Both the position numbers and the translations under genes were made by a program. A stretch of DNA of 64,000 nt, taken from the NCBI GenBank assembly GCA_023435565.1, contig JAEYRN010000044.1:1-64000 (forward strand), read 5' to 3'. The stretch's first letter is position 1. The number at the start of each line of letters is the position of its first letter. This document shows, one piece after another, positions 8,006 to 17,305 of this stretch. Origin of the DNA: Bacillota bacterium. GTDB taxonomy: Bacteria; Bacillota; UBA4882; UBA8346. The notes beneath the pieces are model-generated. The model did not search any database. It was not told the DNA's origin and worked only from the letters and a program-made list of their open reading frames with translations.

Positions 8006-9469
8006 CTATTCATAGATAATATCATGATCAAACATTCTACCGTTCCGGTTTAAAAACTCCGTCGCTTTTTCAGGAGAGTAAATTTCATTACGAAGTATTG
8101 CCAATACCAGGTCTTGAGTAATTACCGTGTTAAAAGACGGTTCATAAGCGATTGGATTTTTCTGGCCTGCAAACTTGACTATAAAAGGCACTCGTCTATC
8201 TTTTTTTTCGAATAACCCGCGTCGTAATGAGTGATCCGAAGATATAATTATGGTTGTTCTATCCCAGGTTCCTTGTTTTTCCATTAGTTCCCGAATTTCT
8301 TTCACAGTCAGATCAACTAGCTTCAATGCATTGATATACCCTTCGGATGAAAGACCTTTCCACCAAGGGTACTGGTAGAAATGGGGGTGATGGGGTATTG
8401 GGTTGTGGATCATTACTAAACCGAATTTCGGGTCTGAAACCAGTTTTTTTGTTAGATTCTGAATATCATAATAGGACTCTTTACGTTGCAAATGGTGCTT
8501 GGCTGGCCCCGCTAAGAGCATTATAATCTGACGCCATATATTGGCCCCTATTGAACCGGGAGTGTTATATCTGGGATAATACTGAAACCAATCGCAAAAT
8601 GTCACATCTTTACCGATCAATCTTGTATAAGGAAGATAATCGCCGACGAAAGCGGTGTTGACTTTCAGTTGGCGCGCTCTAGAAAATACATTCGGCTGGC
8701 TGCCCCAATCAATAAATTCTTTTTTATCCAAGTATTTTATCCTTAGTGTTTCAGGATTAGCGATACTGACTGTATAAACAATTTTGCCATCAATTAAAGA
8801 TGGTAATGAAGTAGCTGTTGATTTGGATGGTGAATATGCGTTTTGGGCGGATACCGATTGTTGCAATAAATCATCTAATGCAGGCATTTTAAGATTTTTA
8901 GGTCTATCAACAAATGTGATGTGATAATCTAATTCATCAAAGATTAACCATAGAATTTTAGGAGAATTATCTTGATAAGCGAATACAGGCTGCTCTATTT
9001 TTGGAATAGGTTCCTTTTTAAGATCCATAACAATATTTTGAACGGATTGGAAAAAAACAACTCCGGCGAAAGGGGCCATTAGCAATATAAAGAACACGGT
9101 AGCTTTTGATATTCTTTTTTTACTTATCAGAAATATTATGGTGATAAAGAATACTATTCGAAAAATTTTCAGGTCTAAATTAATAAACGATTTAATATCT
9201 CTTGCCGCATCATAGATAAAAATAAGGACTAAAAGACAGGCGAAAAATTTGGCAAATTTAATAAGATAACGGTTATTAATTTTTTTAACCAATCTCCAAG
9301 CTAACCAAAAAAAAGCTGTAACTAACAGTTCAGCTAAGATTAATGAGACATATTCTTTAGCCCCGGGGATATCTTTGATATAGAACTTATTTTTATAAAA
9401 AAATCTTAATATAATATTATAAAAACATAAATTTGTTAAGGATAAAGCGATTATAAATTCTTTTAGCAT
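8006..9469 (-). CDS. Membrane-anchored alkaline-phosphatase-superfamily (sulfatase-like) protein, copy 2
   Basis: 487 residues: about five hydrophobic segments in the first 155 residues, then an extracytoplasmic sulfatase/phosphotransferase domain. Metal-site motifs are LWLIFDELDY (first Asp), the presumed Ser/Thr nucleophile region PSKSTATSLPSL, HNPIPHHPHF and IISSDHSLR (Asp-His). The architecture resembles LtaS/EptA-type enzymes that move phospho-groups onto surface polymers. It is clearly paralogous to the gene just upstream and is the last gene of the phosphonate operon, so transfer of aminoethylphosphonate or another phospho-group onto an envelope glycan is plausible. The substrate is inferred from context only. 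Confidence 0.75.
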   Translation of the reverse strand: MLKEFIIALSLTNLCFYNIILRFFYKNKFYIKDIPGAKEYVSLILAELLVTAFFWLAWRLVKKINNRYLIKFAKFFACLLVLIFIYDAARDIKSFINLDLKIFRIVFFITIIFLISKKRISKATVFFILLMAPFAGVVFFQSVQNIVMDLKKEPIPKIEQPVFAYQDNSPKILWLIFDELDYHITFVDRPKNLKMPALDDLLQQSVSAQNAYSPSKSTATSLPSLIDGKIVYTVSIANPETLRIKYLDKKEFIDWGSQPNVFSRARQLKVNTAFVGDYLPYTRLIGKDVTFCDWFQYYPRYNTPGSIGANIWRQIIMLLAGPAKHHLQRKESYYDIQNLTKKLVSDPKFGLVMIHNPIPHHPHFYQYPWWKGLSSEGYINALKLVDLTVKEIRELMEKQGTWDRTTIIISSDHSLRRGLFEKKDRRVPFIVKFAGQKNPIAYEPSFNTVITQDLVLAILRNEIYSPEKATEFLNRNGRMFDHDIIYE

Positions 9470-9545
9470 TATATAGCCACCTTAAATTATTATTTTAGAG
9501 AAATAATAATTGGCAAATCCAAAATGTTCTCCGCTTTTGTTAAAT

Positions 9546-11042
9546 TTATGGGAGAGAAAACTTAATTGAGTCTTTCCACTGGTTTAACCATTTAATTACT
9601 TTCTCGGGAGAGGTAACATCTTTACGAAAAATTGCAAGAATTAAATCCTGAGTAATGACAGTATTAAAAGTGGGCTGATATGAGATAGATTCGTTTCGTC
9701 CGGCCAGTTTTATCATGAATGGAATTCGATAATCCTCATTTTTATATTTGAAATATTTTTTGTGATCGCGCAACCAATGATCGGATGAGATGATAACTGT
9801 AGTTTTATCCCAAAGTCCTTTATCCGCCAAAATTTGCCATAATTGATTTAATGTTTCATCGGCCAGTTCCAACGAGTTCAAATATCCTCTAGCGGAACGC
9901 TCCCACCAGTGGGATTTGTGGAAATGTGGACCGTGTGGGATCGGGAAATGAATCATTATTAAACCGTAAGCCGGATTGACAACTAATTTTTTAGTGTCTT
10001 CAAAAACATTATAGAATGACCGTTTTCGCTGTATGGTATTTTTAGCAGGACCGGCAAGGACATAGAATAGTTGAGAATAAATATTGGCGGACAGTTTATC
10101 GACTGAGCTGATATATTCAGGATAAAATGGATACCAGGAACAATGGGACAAATCTTTTCCGATCAATCTGGAATAAGGTAAATATTCGCCTACAAAAGCT
10201 GTATTAAACCTTAACTGTTTTGCTCTGGAAAATACATTCGGTTGGCTCCCCCATTTAGTTGTTTCCCCTGTTTCCTGATAAGTTATCAATAAATCTTCCT
10301 CTTTCGACACAGTAGCTTTAGAAACCAGTTTTCCATCAATTAAAGCAGGGAGAGATTTGGCGGTTTTGTTTGAAGGAGCGAATGCATTTTCGGCGAAAAT
10401 TGCCTGTTTTCGAAAACGGTCGAATGTGGGGAGCTTCACACCTTGCGGCCTTTCATTGAAAGCCACTTGATAATCCATCTCGTCAAAGATCAGCCATAGC
10501 ACCCGTGAGGTGGAGCTATTGGTTGTAAAAAAAGATTGAACCGGTTTTGGTTGGTCACTTCTATTCCAATGGGTGACTGCACCAAGTAATGCCTGTGAGA
10601 ATACGATGACGACAAAGGGTGCTATAATCATAAGAAAAGAAACCGAAGCTTTGGTGGTTTTCTTAAAAATGATCAACAAAATAGTGGCTATTAGTAAAAT
10701 AGTCCTAAATAATTTGTCGTCAATCACTTTAATATCTTTTACGGCGTTTTCTAAGATGATAATGAGTGCTATAAACAAAAACGCTTTGGCAGTTTTTGTG
10801 ACCCAGGGTTTTTTGAGGCGGGTAATTATTTCCCATATGAAAAGAAAGAATAATGTCAAAAGTATTTCACTAATTATTAAGGCAAGATAGCTGTTTGTAG
10901 TTGGAAAACTTTTAATATAAAAGAACTTTTTATAAAATATTGTAAACATGACATTATAGAAACAAAGATTAGCAAAAGACAAAGCAAGGATAAATCTTTT
11001 TAACATTTTAGGATCTCGTAAAAGTTTAATAATATCTTTCAT
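9546..11042 (-). CDS. Membrane-anchored alkaline-phosphatase-superfamily (sulfatase-like) protein, copy 1
   Basis: 498 residues with the same plan as its downstream paralogue: N-terminal membrane domain (about 1-160) followed by a sulfatase-like catalytic domain. Key motifs are LWLIFDEMDY, PSNKTAKSLPAL, HFPIPHGPHF and IISSDHWLRDH. The two copies share many matching stretches, including an identical GSQPNVFSRAK/R block, so they arose by tandem duplication. An AGGAA-type RBS precedes the ATG. Two diverged copies may act on different acceptor positions or polymers. No signal peptide other than the membrane helices is visible. Confidence 0.75.
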   Translation of the reverse strand: MKDIIKLLRDPKMLKRFILALSFANLCFYNVMFTIFYKKFFYIKSFPTTNSYLALIISEILLTLFFLFIWEIITRLKKPWVTKTAKAFLFIALIIILENAVKDIKVIDDKLFRTILLIATILLIIFKKTTKASVSFLMIIAPFVVIVFSQALLGAVTHWNRSDQPKPVQSFFTTNSSTSRVLWLIFDEMDYQVAFNERPQGVKLPTFDRFRKQAIFAENAFAPSNKTAKSLPALIDGKLVSKATVSKEEDLLITYQETGETTKWGSQPNVFSRAKQLRFNTAFVGEYLPYSRLIGKDLSHCSWYPFYPEYISSVDKLSANIYSQLFYVLAGPAKNTIQRKRSFYNVFEDTKKLVVNPAYGLIMIHFPIPHGPHFHKSHWWERSARGYLNSLELADETLNQLWQILADKGLWDKTTVIISSDHWLRDHKKYFKYKNEDYRIPFMIKLAGRNESISYQPTFNTVITQDLILAIFRKDVTSPEKVIKWLNQWKDSIKFSLP

Positions 11043-11098
11043 AATTTCCTATTCCTTTTCTCTTTGGAAAAACGACTTTTAATTTAATGATTATAATT

Positions 11099-11299
11099 TT
11101 ATTTTTCTTTTTTACTCTTAAAGAATGTCTTTTGGAACCATATTTTAATGCTCTTGTAGAAAAAAGCCAGACCCACTAAAATACTTGCCAAAAATTGCCA
11201 AATAAGGGTTACCGAAACTGGGTCGGAATAACCGTAGACCGCTGGAATGGATAATACCATGAATACCGTGGACATAAATAAAACGACTTTCATTTTCAT
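11099..11299 (-). CDS. Small exported or membrane protein of unknown function
   Basis: 66 residues: a signal-like hydrophobic start with YGYSD after it, a second hydrophobic helix (about 30-48), and a basic tail ending FFKSKKEK. GGAGGAAGTCAAATG gives a strong RBS. Placed between the glycerophosphotransferase-like gene and the two sulfatase-like genes in the same direction, it is probably an accessory subunit of that transfer machinery. The family is not recognised. Confidence 0.6.
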   Translation of the reverse strand: MKMKVVLFMSTVFMVLSIPAVYGYSDPVSVTLIWQFLASILVGLAFFYKSIKIWFQKTFFKSKKEK

Positions 11300-11338
11300 T
11301 TGACTTCCTCCTATTTTTTTGATTGATTATTGAGTCCT

Positions 11339-12499
11339 TTATTGGTTGCAAAGATTTATGATATACTCAGCGCCGGTTGGGGCTGATTTCATCCAATTGT
11401 AGATATATTTGCTTCGAAAATCGACAATTTGGTCGTGATAAGTTTGATAATCATTACTAAAAGAAGTTAAGATTTGTTCGACGTTGGATAGTCTATCAAT
11501 ATCCAAAGCCAGTCCGATTTTATTTCTGGCGAAGATTTCGAGCGGTTCAATGCCGAGTTCTTGATATTTGGGGTTATCAATTTTCAAAGGCGTGTTGATA
11601 AATAGCACCGGACGTTCGGTGCCAAAAGCGAATTCAAAAGCTATCCCCGACCAATCGGTAATCAAAATATCGGCATTGTGAACATTAATCCCGGAAACCA
11701 AATCAAGTTCCAGATGAATATTGGAGATATTTTTGACTTTTTTCTTGATTCGCTTCACAATTTTACCGCGTCGTTTAACAAATTCGGGGTGCGGCCGTAC
11801 ATAGATTTCATAATCGGTTTTTTGGAGAACCTTAATTAGTTCATTTATACAAGTCTCCAGCAAACAATTTTTACCCCAAGTGGGAGCAATTAAGATTTTC
11901 TTTTTAAAATCATTGTTTTGAGGATTTTCTTTTAAATACTTCTGGTGTTCTAGATAAACTTTTTCTAAATAAGGATAACCGAATTTGAAGAGTTCCTTTT
12001 GGTTTAAACCATATAAAGACTCGGTTTTTCGAATCTCCATTTCCTGATGCGGACCGACACAATAAATTGTGTCGTAATGATCAAAAGCGCCGAAATTGTA
12101 CTGAAGATGGGTGCTTCCGATGGCGTGAAAGACATAAACATGATTGACATTATTGGTGGTTTTTTTGATATAAAACCGGTTTAGATCGGGCAACGTCATT
12201 ACAACGACCTTGGAGTCCAATTTTGGAAATAGGGATGCTTCAAAATTCTGAATAAAAAAAGGTTTGATCCTATTATTATTCAATTTGAAAATAGGATCAT
12301 CCACGTCCGCAGTTAAATATGAAATCTCCAAATCGGATTTGGCAAGAATTTCTTGGATTAATCCCTCATAATATCGTAAATAAATTCCTTTTTCCGAATA
12401 AAAAACAAGGTTCCGAGCCTGCCGGTTACTTTCTTCAAAAAATCGGTTAAAGTCATTGAGGGCTTTAAAGAACAAAGTTATTTTTGGAAGGATACTCAC
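11339..12499 (-). CDS. CDP-glycerol glycerophosphotransferase-family (TagF/TagB-like) protein
   Basis: 386 residues; GTG start preceded by GGAGG at 8 bp. C-terminal signatures of the family are present: KILIAPTWGKN, a VRPHPEF motif, and ILITDWSGIAFEFAFGTERP. Family enzymes transfer phospho-polyols from CDP-linked donors to teichoic-acid-like acceptors. Here the neighbours make 2-aminoethylphosphonate and a cytidylyltransferase, so the donor may be CMP-aminoethylphosphonate rather than CDP-glycerol. That substrate proposal is inference; the fold assignment is firm. Confidence 0.82.
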   Translation of the reverse strand: MSILPKITLFFKALNDFNRFFEESNRQARNLVFYSEKGIYLRYYEGLIQEILAKSDLEISYLTADVDDPIFKLNNNRIKPFFIQNFEASLFPKLDSKVVVMTLPDLNRFYIKKTTNNVNHVYVFHAIGSTHLQYNFGAFDHYDTIYCVGPHQEMEIRKTESLYGLNQKELFKFGYPYLEKVYLEHQKYLKENPQNNDFKKKILIAPTWGKNCLLETCINELIKVLQKTDYEIYVRPHPEFVKRRGKIVKRIKKKVKNISNIHLELDLVSGINVHNADILITDWSGIAFEFAFGTERPVLFINTPLKIDNPKYQELGIEPLEIFARNKIGLALDIDRLSNVEQILTSFSNDYQTYHDQIVDFRSKYIYNWMKSAPTGAEYIINLCNQ

Positions 12500-12558
12500 T
12501 TGAAAACCTCCGTTGTAGGTTTTATGAAATGAAGACTGATAATTACATTATAATGAAA

Positions 12559-13662
12559 TTAATTCAACTTATTTAGATAATTTTCTAACACTTTTAAGAA
12601 CTTCCTAATGTCCTTGGAATTAATCTCACCCATATTGGCCAACCGAAAAGTATTCTTATTCCCAATTTTACCCGGATAAATTGTGAAACCTCTTTGATAA
12701 AGATAATCATGCATTTCTTCAAAATTATACTTTGAAAGCTCCGGGTCGTAGGCAGTCAAAAGAATATGAGATTCATCCTCGGCATCATGAAATAATTTAA
12801 AGCCTAAATCCAATAATCCTTGTCGCAGTACTTTCCAATTTTCGGTATAACGATTAAAGCGATTTTGGCCGCCTTCTTTGAAATATTCCTTGATGGCTTG
12901 TTTTAAAGCATACAAGATTTGAACCGGCGGAGTGAACTGGCTTTGGCCGGTTTTTTCAAAGTATTGATATTGATTGTATAAATTAAGATAAAACGAACGT
13001 GAAGGATAGTCCTTCAACTTTTCCAACTCGGCTTTTTTACAGATAATAAAGGCGATTCCGGCCATGCCCTGAATGCACTTGTTTGAGGTTGACATCATAA
13101 AGTCAATTTGACAATCCTGAATATCAATGGGAATGCCTGCAAAACTGGAGATGGTATCGACAATAAAAACTGCACCGTTTTCTTTGACAATTTTCCCCAC
13201 TTCCTTGATGGGATTCAATAAACCGGTGGTTGTTTCGTGGTGGACCATTGCCAAGCAGGCTATTTTTTTATCTTTATTAAAGGCTTCTGAAATTTCGGCA
13301 AGATTTATTTTGCCGCCATGTTCATATTTGATCTCTACATAATCTAGGCTGTATGCTTGAGCGATCTTGACCATTCGTTCGCCGTAGGCGCCGTTATTGA
13401 TAATAGCAATTTTTTTACTAGGTGGGACTACCGAATTGATTGCGGCGTCCATTACGGAAGTTCCGGAACCGGCGAATAAAATGCAAGTATAAGAGGCATC
13501 TCCTTGAGCGATCTTTACTAAATCGTTTCTAATCTCCCGTACCACTTCACAGAATTCCTTTTCACGGGGACAAATGTCCGGCATTACCAAGGCCCTTTTT
13601 ACCGAGTCGGTGGTGGTGGCCGGTCCGGGATTAAGAAGAATATTGCGTTTTACTTTGAACAT
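12559..13662 (-). CDS. phnW: 2-aminoethylphosphonate:pyruvate aminotransferase
   Basis: 367 residues, normal for PhnW. The N-terminal LLNPGPATTT motif, VDTISSFAGIPID and the PLP-lysine region STSNKCIQGMAG are characteristic. In the biosynthetic direction it aminates phosphonoacetaldehyde to 2-aminoethylphosphonate. It starts directly after the cytidylyltransferase stop, with AAGGAG inside that gene's end. The degradative enzyme PhnX is absent nearby while PepM and Ppd are present, so synthesis, not catabolism, is the role. Confidence 0.9.
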   Translation of the reverse strand: MFKVKRNILLNPGPATTTDSVKRALVMPDICPREKEFCEVVREIRNDLVKIAQGDASYTCILFAGSGTSVMDAAINSVVPPSKKIAIINNGAYGERMVKIAQAYSLDYVEIKYEHGGKINLAEISEAFNKDKKIACLAMVHHETTTGLLNPIKEVGKIVKENGAVFIVDTISSFAGIPIDIQDCQIDFMMSTSNKCIQGMAGIAFIICKKAELEKLKDYPSRSFYLNLYNQYQYFEKTGQSQFTPPVQILYALKQAIKEYFKEGGQNRFNRYTENWKVLRQGLLDLGFKLFHDAEDESHILLTAYDPELSKYNFEEMHDYLYQRGFTIYPGKIGNKNTFRLANMGEINSKDIRKFLKVLENYLNKLN

Positions 13663-14394
13663 TTACACCTGCTCCTTTATCTTCGGGAAAATATCCTTTT
13701 CGGCGCGGCGAAGGTGAGCTTCGTCATCGATTTCGCACCATATGAAATCCTCAACTTTTTTTACCAGGATATCGATTTCACTGGTTACGCCTACCAGGGC
13801 ATATTCGTAGTCGAGTTTGGGCTTGCCCGGGAACTCGTTTTCAGCAAAACGGCACATCTTTTTAAAGGTAGGGTAGGAAATCTTGGTGATTCCGACTAAC
13901 TCTCCGTAGATATTCTTCAATTCGGCGCTGTTTTTGGACATTTTGATTAAACTGCCGTTTGGTGTGGCTTCGATAAACACTTCATCGTTGGAATATGTCC
14001 GGCCGCTAGCGAGAATAACATCTGGGTTAGTTGTTTCCTGTAAAAGCGTTAATCCGTTTTGGTCATAGAGTAAATCCGATTCTAATAACAAAAATCCATC
14101 ATTAAGAGAATCCCTCATGTTATAAAGTGTATACATGCTGCCGGTTTCTTTGTATTTGGCATTTTTGATACAAGAGACGGTTCCGGGATAACTTTGAGCG
14201 AACTTTTCATAATGATCCGAAACATGACCGGTTCCGATTAATATTTTTTTAATTCCCGCTCTTATTAGTTTAGAAACAGACTGTTCAATTAAAGATTTGC
14301 CGCCGACGTTAATAAATCCCTTGGGCATGTAAGTGGTTCGGTCTTTAAGTCTGCTTCCCAAACCGGCGGCGAGTATGACCGCTGTTTTAACCAT
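13663..14394 (-). CDS. Sugar-phosphate-type nucleotidyltransferase, probable CTP:2-aminoethylphosphonate cytidylyltransferase
   Basis: 243 residues with the nucleotidyltransferase start AVILAAGLGSRLKDRT, followed by MPKGFINVGGKSLIEQ, a GTGHVSDHY segment and a C-terminal WCEIDDEAHL acidic motif, as in LicC/PntC-type enzymes. Its place between phosphonopyruvate decarboxylase and PhnW suggests activation of 2-aminoethylphosphonate to the CMP form (PntC role). Phosphocholine or phosphoethanolamine activation is the alternative. A second nucleotidyltransferase domain sits on PepM in the same operon. Confidence 0.78.
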   Translation of the reverse strand: MVKTAVILAAGLGSRLKDRTTYMPKGFINVGGKSLIEQSVSKLIRAGIKKILIGTGHVSDHYEKFAQSYPGTVSCIKNAKYKETGSMYTLYNMRDSLNDGFLLLESDLLYDQNGLTLLQETTNPDVILASGRTYSNDEVFIEATPNGSLIKMSKNSAELKNIYGELVGITKISYPTFKKMCRFAENEFPGKPKLDYEYALVGVTSEIDILVKKVEDFIWCEIDDEAHLRRAEKDIFPKIKEQV

Positions 14395-14405
14395 TCAGAT
14401 TCACC

Positions 14406-15536
14406 TTAGTCATTGATAAATTTGATAATACGATCCTTTACTTCATATGGCTTAACTTTAGGACGTCCAAGTGTTTCTTTGGCTCCTTTAGATACTTTAA
14501 GATAGAGCAAAGTCAAACCGCCATTATTTTTCCAGTTTTCAATCCGACAGCGAAGTTCGTCAGGGTCATGGATATAGAATGCATCGGTATAACCACTGGA
14601 AACAGCCAGTTTAATAAAATCAACGTTATGGGAGATAGTTAGTTGTCCCCCGGTTGAATCGTAAGAATTATTGTCCAGAATCAGATGGAGCATATTGGAA
14701 GGGGAATAATAAGCATTAGTCGTTAAAGCTCCTAATCTCATTAGAATAGAACCGTCACCATCAATGGCAATTACTTTTTTATCTTTTCTGGTTAAAGCCA
14801 AACCCAACGCTAAAGGACTAACGCAACCCATAGAGCCGACCATATAAAAGTTATTGGGTGCATCTTCGATTTCATATAATTCCCGCCCGGTTTTACCTGT
14901 AGTTGCAAAAATAAGGGTATCTTTATCTTTTATATTATTGACACATGATAGAACAGCTTCACGGGTAGGCAAAGAATCAATCTTTGTTTTTTCCAACTGA
15001 TTGCGGTTGAATGAAGTCAACGGCACTTGGGGTAAGAGTTTTTCTTCATTGAATGTTCCTTTCCGAACAACCAAAAAGAAGGACTCGTTTTTTTCAATGA
15101 AAGAGGCGGCCTTTTTTATTTGATTTAAAGCCTCACTCAGCTCATTAGACAGGAATTCCCACTTGATTTGCATTACATCAAGCATTGTTGTAGTAATCTG
15201 ACCCATTAATTCATGTTGGGGTTCGTCTGGCAAGCCTGGTTCGCCGCGTAAACTTACAAATCCCAAGATTGGAATTTTGAAAATTTGATTTAAAGAGGTC
15301 AATGGTGATACAGCGTTGGTCAAACCTGAGTTTTGGCATAAAAAAACCGGTTTTTTACCGCCTAAAAACGCTCCAGCGCAGGTGGCTACCGCATCTCCCT
15401 CGTTGTTGGCGATGATATATTCACAATTATTAATGGCATAATTAATCAAATCTTTAAGAAAAGAACACGGAACTCCGCTAAAAAACGTGAAGCCATTCTG
15501 TATTAAATTTTCACCGAAAATTTTAGTGTTTAGCAA
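14406..15536 (-). CDS. Phosphonopyruvate decarboxylase
   Basis: 376 residues; a ThDP enzyme built of Pyr (about 1-170) and PP (about 195-360) domains. The Pyr half has NNEGDAVATCAGAFLGGKKP with the catalytic Glu, and the PP half has VGSMGCVSPLALGLAL and the Mg/ThDP motif IDGDGSILMRLGAL...NN. It converts phosphonopyruvate to phosphonoacetaldehyde, pulling the unfavourable PepM reaction forward. The TTG start overlaps the pepM stop by 7 bp, implying coupling. Conventional names are ppd, aepY or fom2. Confidence 0.9.
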   Translation of the reverse strand: MLNTKIFGENLIQNGFTFFSGVPCSFLKDLINYAINNCEYIIANNEGDAVATCAGAFLGGKKPVFLCQNSGLTNAVSPLTSLNQIFKIPILGFVSLRGEPGLPDEPQHELMGQITTTMLDVMQIKWEFLSNELSEALNQIKKAASFIEKNESFFLVVRKGTFNEEKLLPQVPLTSFNRNQLEKTKIDSLPTREAVLSCVNNIKDKDTLIFATTGKTGRELYEIEDAPNNFYMVGSMGCVSPLALGLALTRKDKKVIAIDGDGSILMRLGALTTNAYYSPSNMLHLILDNNSYDSTGGQLTISHNVDFIKLAVSSGYTDAFYIHDPDELRCRIENWKNNGGLTLLYLKVSKGAKETLGRPKVKPYEVKDRIIKFIND

Positions 15537-17140
15537 TCAAAATCCCCTGCCTTTTGCAAGTCAACAATACTATTAATATCGAGCCAGGAACCTTTAATAA
15601 ATTTAACCGCAATTGGGTTTGATTTTAGGATCTCGTTAAATAGGTCTTTCATCCTGAGTTTTTTAAAGTCTGAATCGGCTGTTAATTTTTCAATGGTATT
15701 TCGTAAGATGTCGCCGCCTTTTTCATTGGTTTTAAAAATTCCAATAAACTCACCGTTGATGGCTTCTTTTTTCAAATCGGATCCGATGATTTCCAGCCGT
15801 GTATCCATTAAAAAATTACGTTTGGAATATGGTTGATTGGTTGTTACGTAATCATGATAATTTTGGTTTTCATCGAAATCTGCGTCAACAATGATGGTAA
15901 TATCGTTTGGGTCATTCAATAAATCGTTCAAAATATAGCTTTTGAATACTAAATCGCCATAACTTACAATGGTATTTTGTTTAATATTCTTTAAGGCCAG
16001 ATATAGGGAATAAAGTTCGGTAGTGTTTTGATAATCATCATTATCAATAACATTAATATTAAGTAGCGCTATTTTTTCTTTGGCAAACCCTCTAATAACT
16101 GTAATATCTTTTATTCCCACTTGGTTAAAGGTTTCTATTTGGGATTCTAAAATCGTTTTGCCGCCGATTTTCACTAATGTTTTTGGAATATCTTTTGTTA
16201 TCTCTCCTAAGTTGCCCTGGGAGGCAGCTAAAATAACAGCGTTGACAGATTTTCCGGCTGTTGGAAGGTATTTTTTCTCCGCTGCCTGCAATTCTTCGGC
16301 GCCTTGAAGCCTGAATACCTCCGCAACCGAAACAATTTTGTCCTCAACATTAATTAAGCTTTGGTCTTTGGCTATCTGATGGCAGACTTTCTGCATGGCG
16401 GTAATCGAGCCTCTAAGTGTTTGGTTGGCCCAGATGACTAGACTAACTCCCAATTCACGAAATGTATCGGTCGGGGTTGAATAATACTTAGTAGGAACGA
16501 TTATCACCGGGTGACGATTAGTCCATTCTTTCATAAAAGATTCGATATCGGAAGGGTTAGATTTTTTACTATGGATTAAAACCGCATCAGCTCCAGCATT
16601 ACGGTAAGCATCTGCTCTGCGAATCGCTTCACCTAGCCCCCAACCAGCTATGAAGGCTTCCACTCTGGCCACTACGACAAAATCGGGATCGATTTGGGTG
16701 TCTTTAGCGGCTTTAATTTTACCGCAAAATTCATCGATATCGGCTAAAGGTTGAGTCTCACCGCTAATAAAGGAATTGGTTTTTGGAAACAGCTTATCTT
16801 CAATGCAAACTCCTGCAATGTTGTGTTGTTCCAGTTTCATTACTAAACGCCGCATATTATTGAAGTTTCCGTAGCCGGTATCTCCGTCCAACAAGATGGG
16901 GATAGATGTTGAATCACTCATAAATTCGAGCACATCTAATACTTGTGTCCAGGATGCTTCATTATTATCACGAACACCCAAGGAGGCCGAAATTGATAAA
17001 CCGCTACCCCATATACCTTTAAATCCTGCTTCTTCAACAATTTTGGCAGAAAGGCCATTATGCGCTTCCATGATAAATTCTAATTCTGAAGAATTGATCA
17101 TGTTTTTTAATTGGGTAGATTTTTTTTGAGTTAGATTCAT
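15530..17140 (-). CDS. Phosphoenolpyruvate phosphomutase fused to a nucleotidyltransferase domain
   Basis: 536 residues from the ATG at 17140, which has GGAG 6 bp upstream; an in-frame start at 17188 lacks an RBS. Residues about 15-290 are PEP phosphomutase, with Mg-binding DGDTGYGN and the diagnostic EDKLFPKTNSF, which separates PepM from isocitrate-lyase-type relatives. From about residue 310 a nucleotidyltransferase domain starts at AVILAASQGNLGE with PKTLVKIGGKTILE. The mutase makes phosphonopyruvate, the entry step of phosphonate synthesis. Such fusions link C-P bond formation to CMP activation. Since a separate cytidylyltransferase follows, one of the two may be redundant or have another substrate. 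First gene of the operon. Confidence 0.9.
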   Translation of the reverse strand: MNLTQKKSTQLKNMINSSELEFIMEAHNGLSAKIVEEAGFKGIWGSGLSISASLGVRDNNEASWTQVLDVLEFMSDSTSIPILLDGDTGYGNFNNMRRLVMKLEQHNIAGVCIEDKLFPKTNSFISGETQPLADIDEFCGKIKAAKDTQIDPDFVVVARVEAFIAGWGLGEAIRRADAYRNAGADAVLIHSKKSNPSDIESFMKEWTNRHPVIIVPTKYYSTPTDTFRELGVSLVIWANQTLRGSITAMQKVCHQIAKDQSLINVEDKIVSVAEVFRLQGAEELQAAEKKYLPTAGKSVNAVILAASQGNLGEITKDIPKTLVKIGGKTILESQIETFNQVGIKDITVIRGFAKEKIALLNINVIDNDDYQNTTELYSLYLALKNIKQNTIVSYGDLVFKSYILNDLLNDPNDITIIVDADFDENQNYHDYVTTNQPYSKRNFLMDTRLEIIGSDLKKEAINGEFIGIFKTNEKGGDILRNTIEKLTADSDFKKLRMKDLFNEILKSNPIAVKFIKGSWLDINSIVDLQKAGDFDC

Positions 17141-17231
17141 TTTATCTCCATTTATTGTAATAATAAAATTTAAAAAAGGCAAATCCATATTTTTGAAAGG
17201 GAGAAAAACTCAAGAAGACTAAACCTTAACA

Positions 17232-17260
17232 ATTATACATTTTCCAGGTAAAAAAAGCAA
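17232..17260 (-). promoter_or_regulatory. Promoter of the phosphonate operon
   Basis: On the minus strand TTGCTT (17255-17260) and a perfect TATAAT (17232-17237) are 17 bp apart. It lies 91 bp upstream of the pepM ATG. No other convincing promoter was seen between the eight genes downstream. Confidence 0.6.
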
Positions 17261-17305
17261 GGAGGAACAATAATATATAATCTTTAAGTGATAGGAGGTG
17301 GAATT

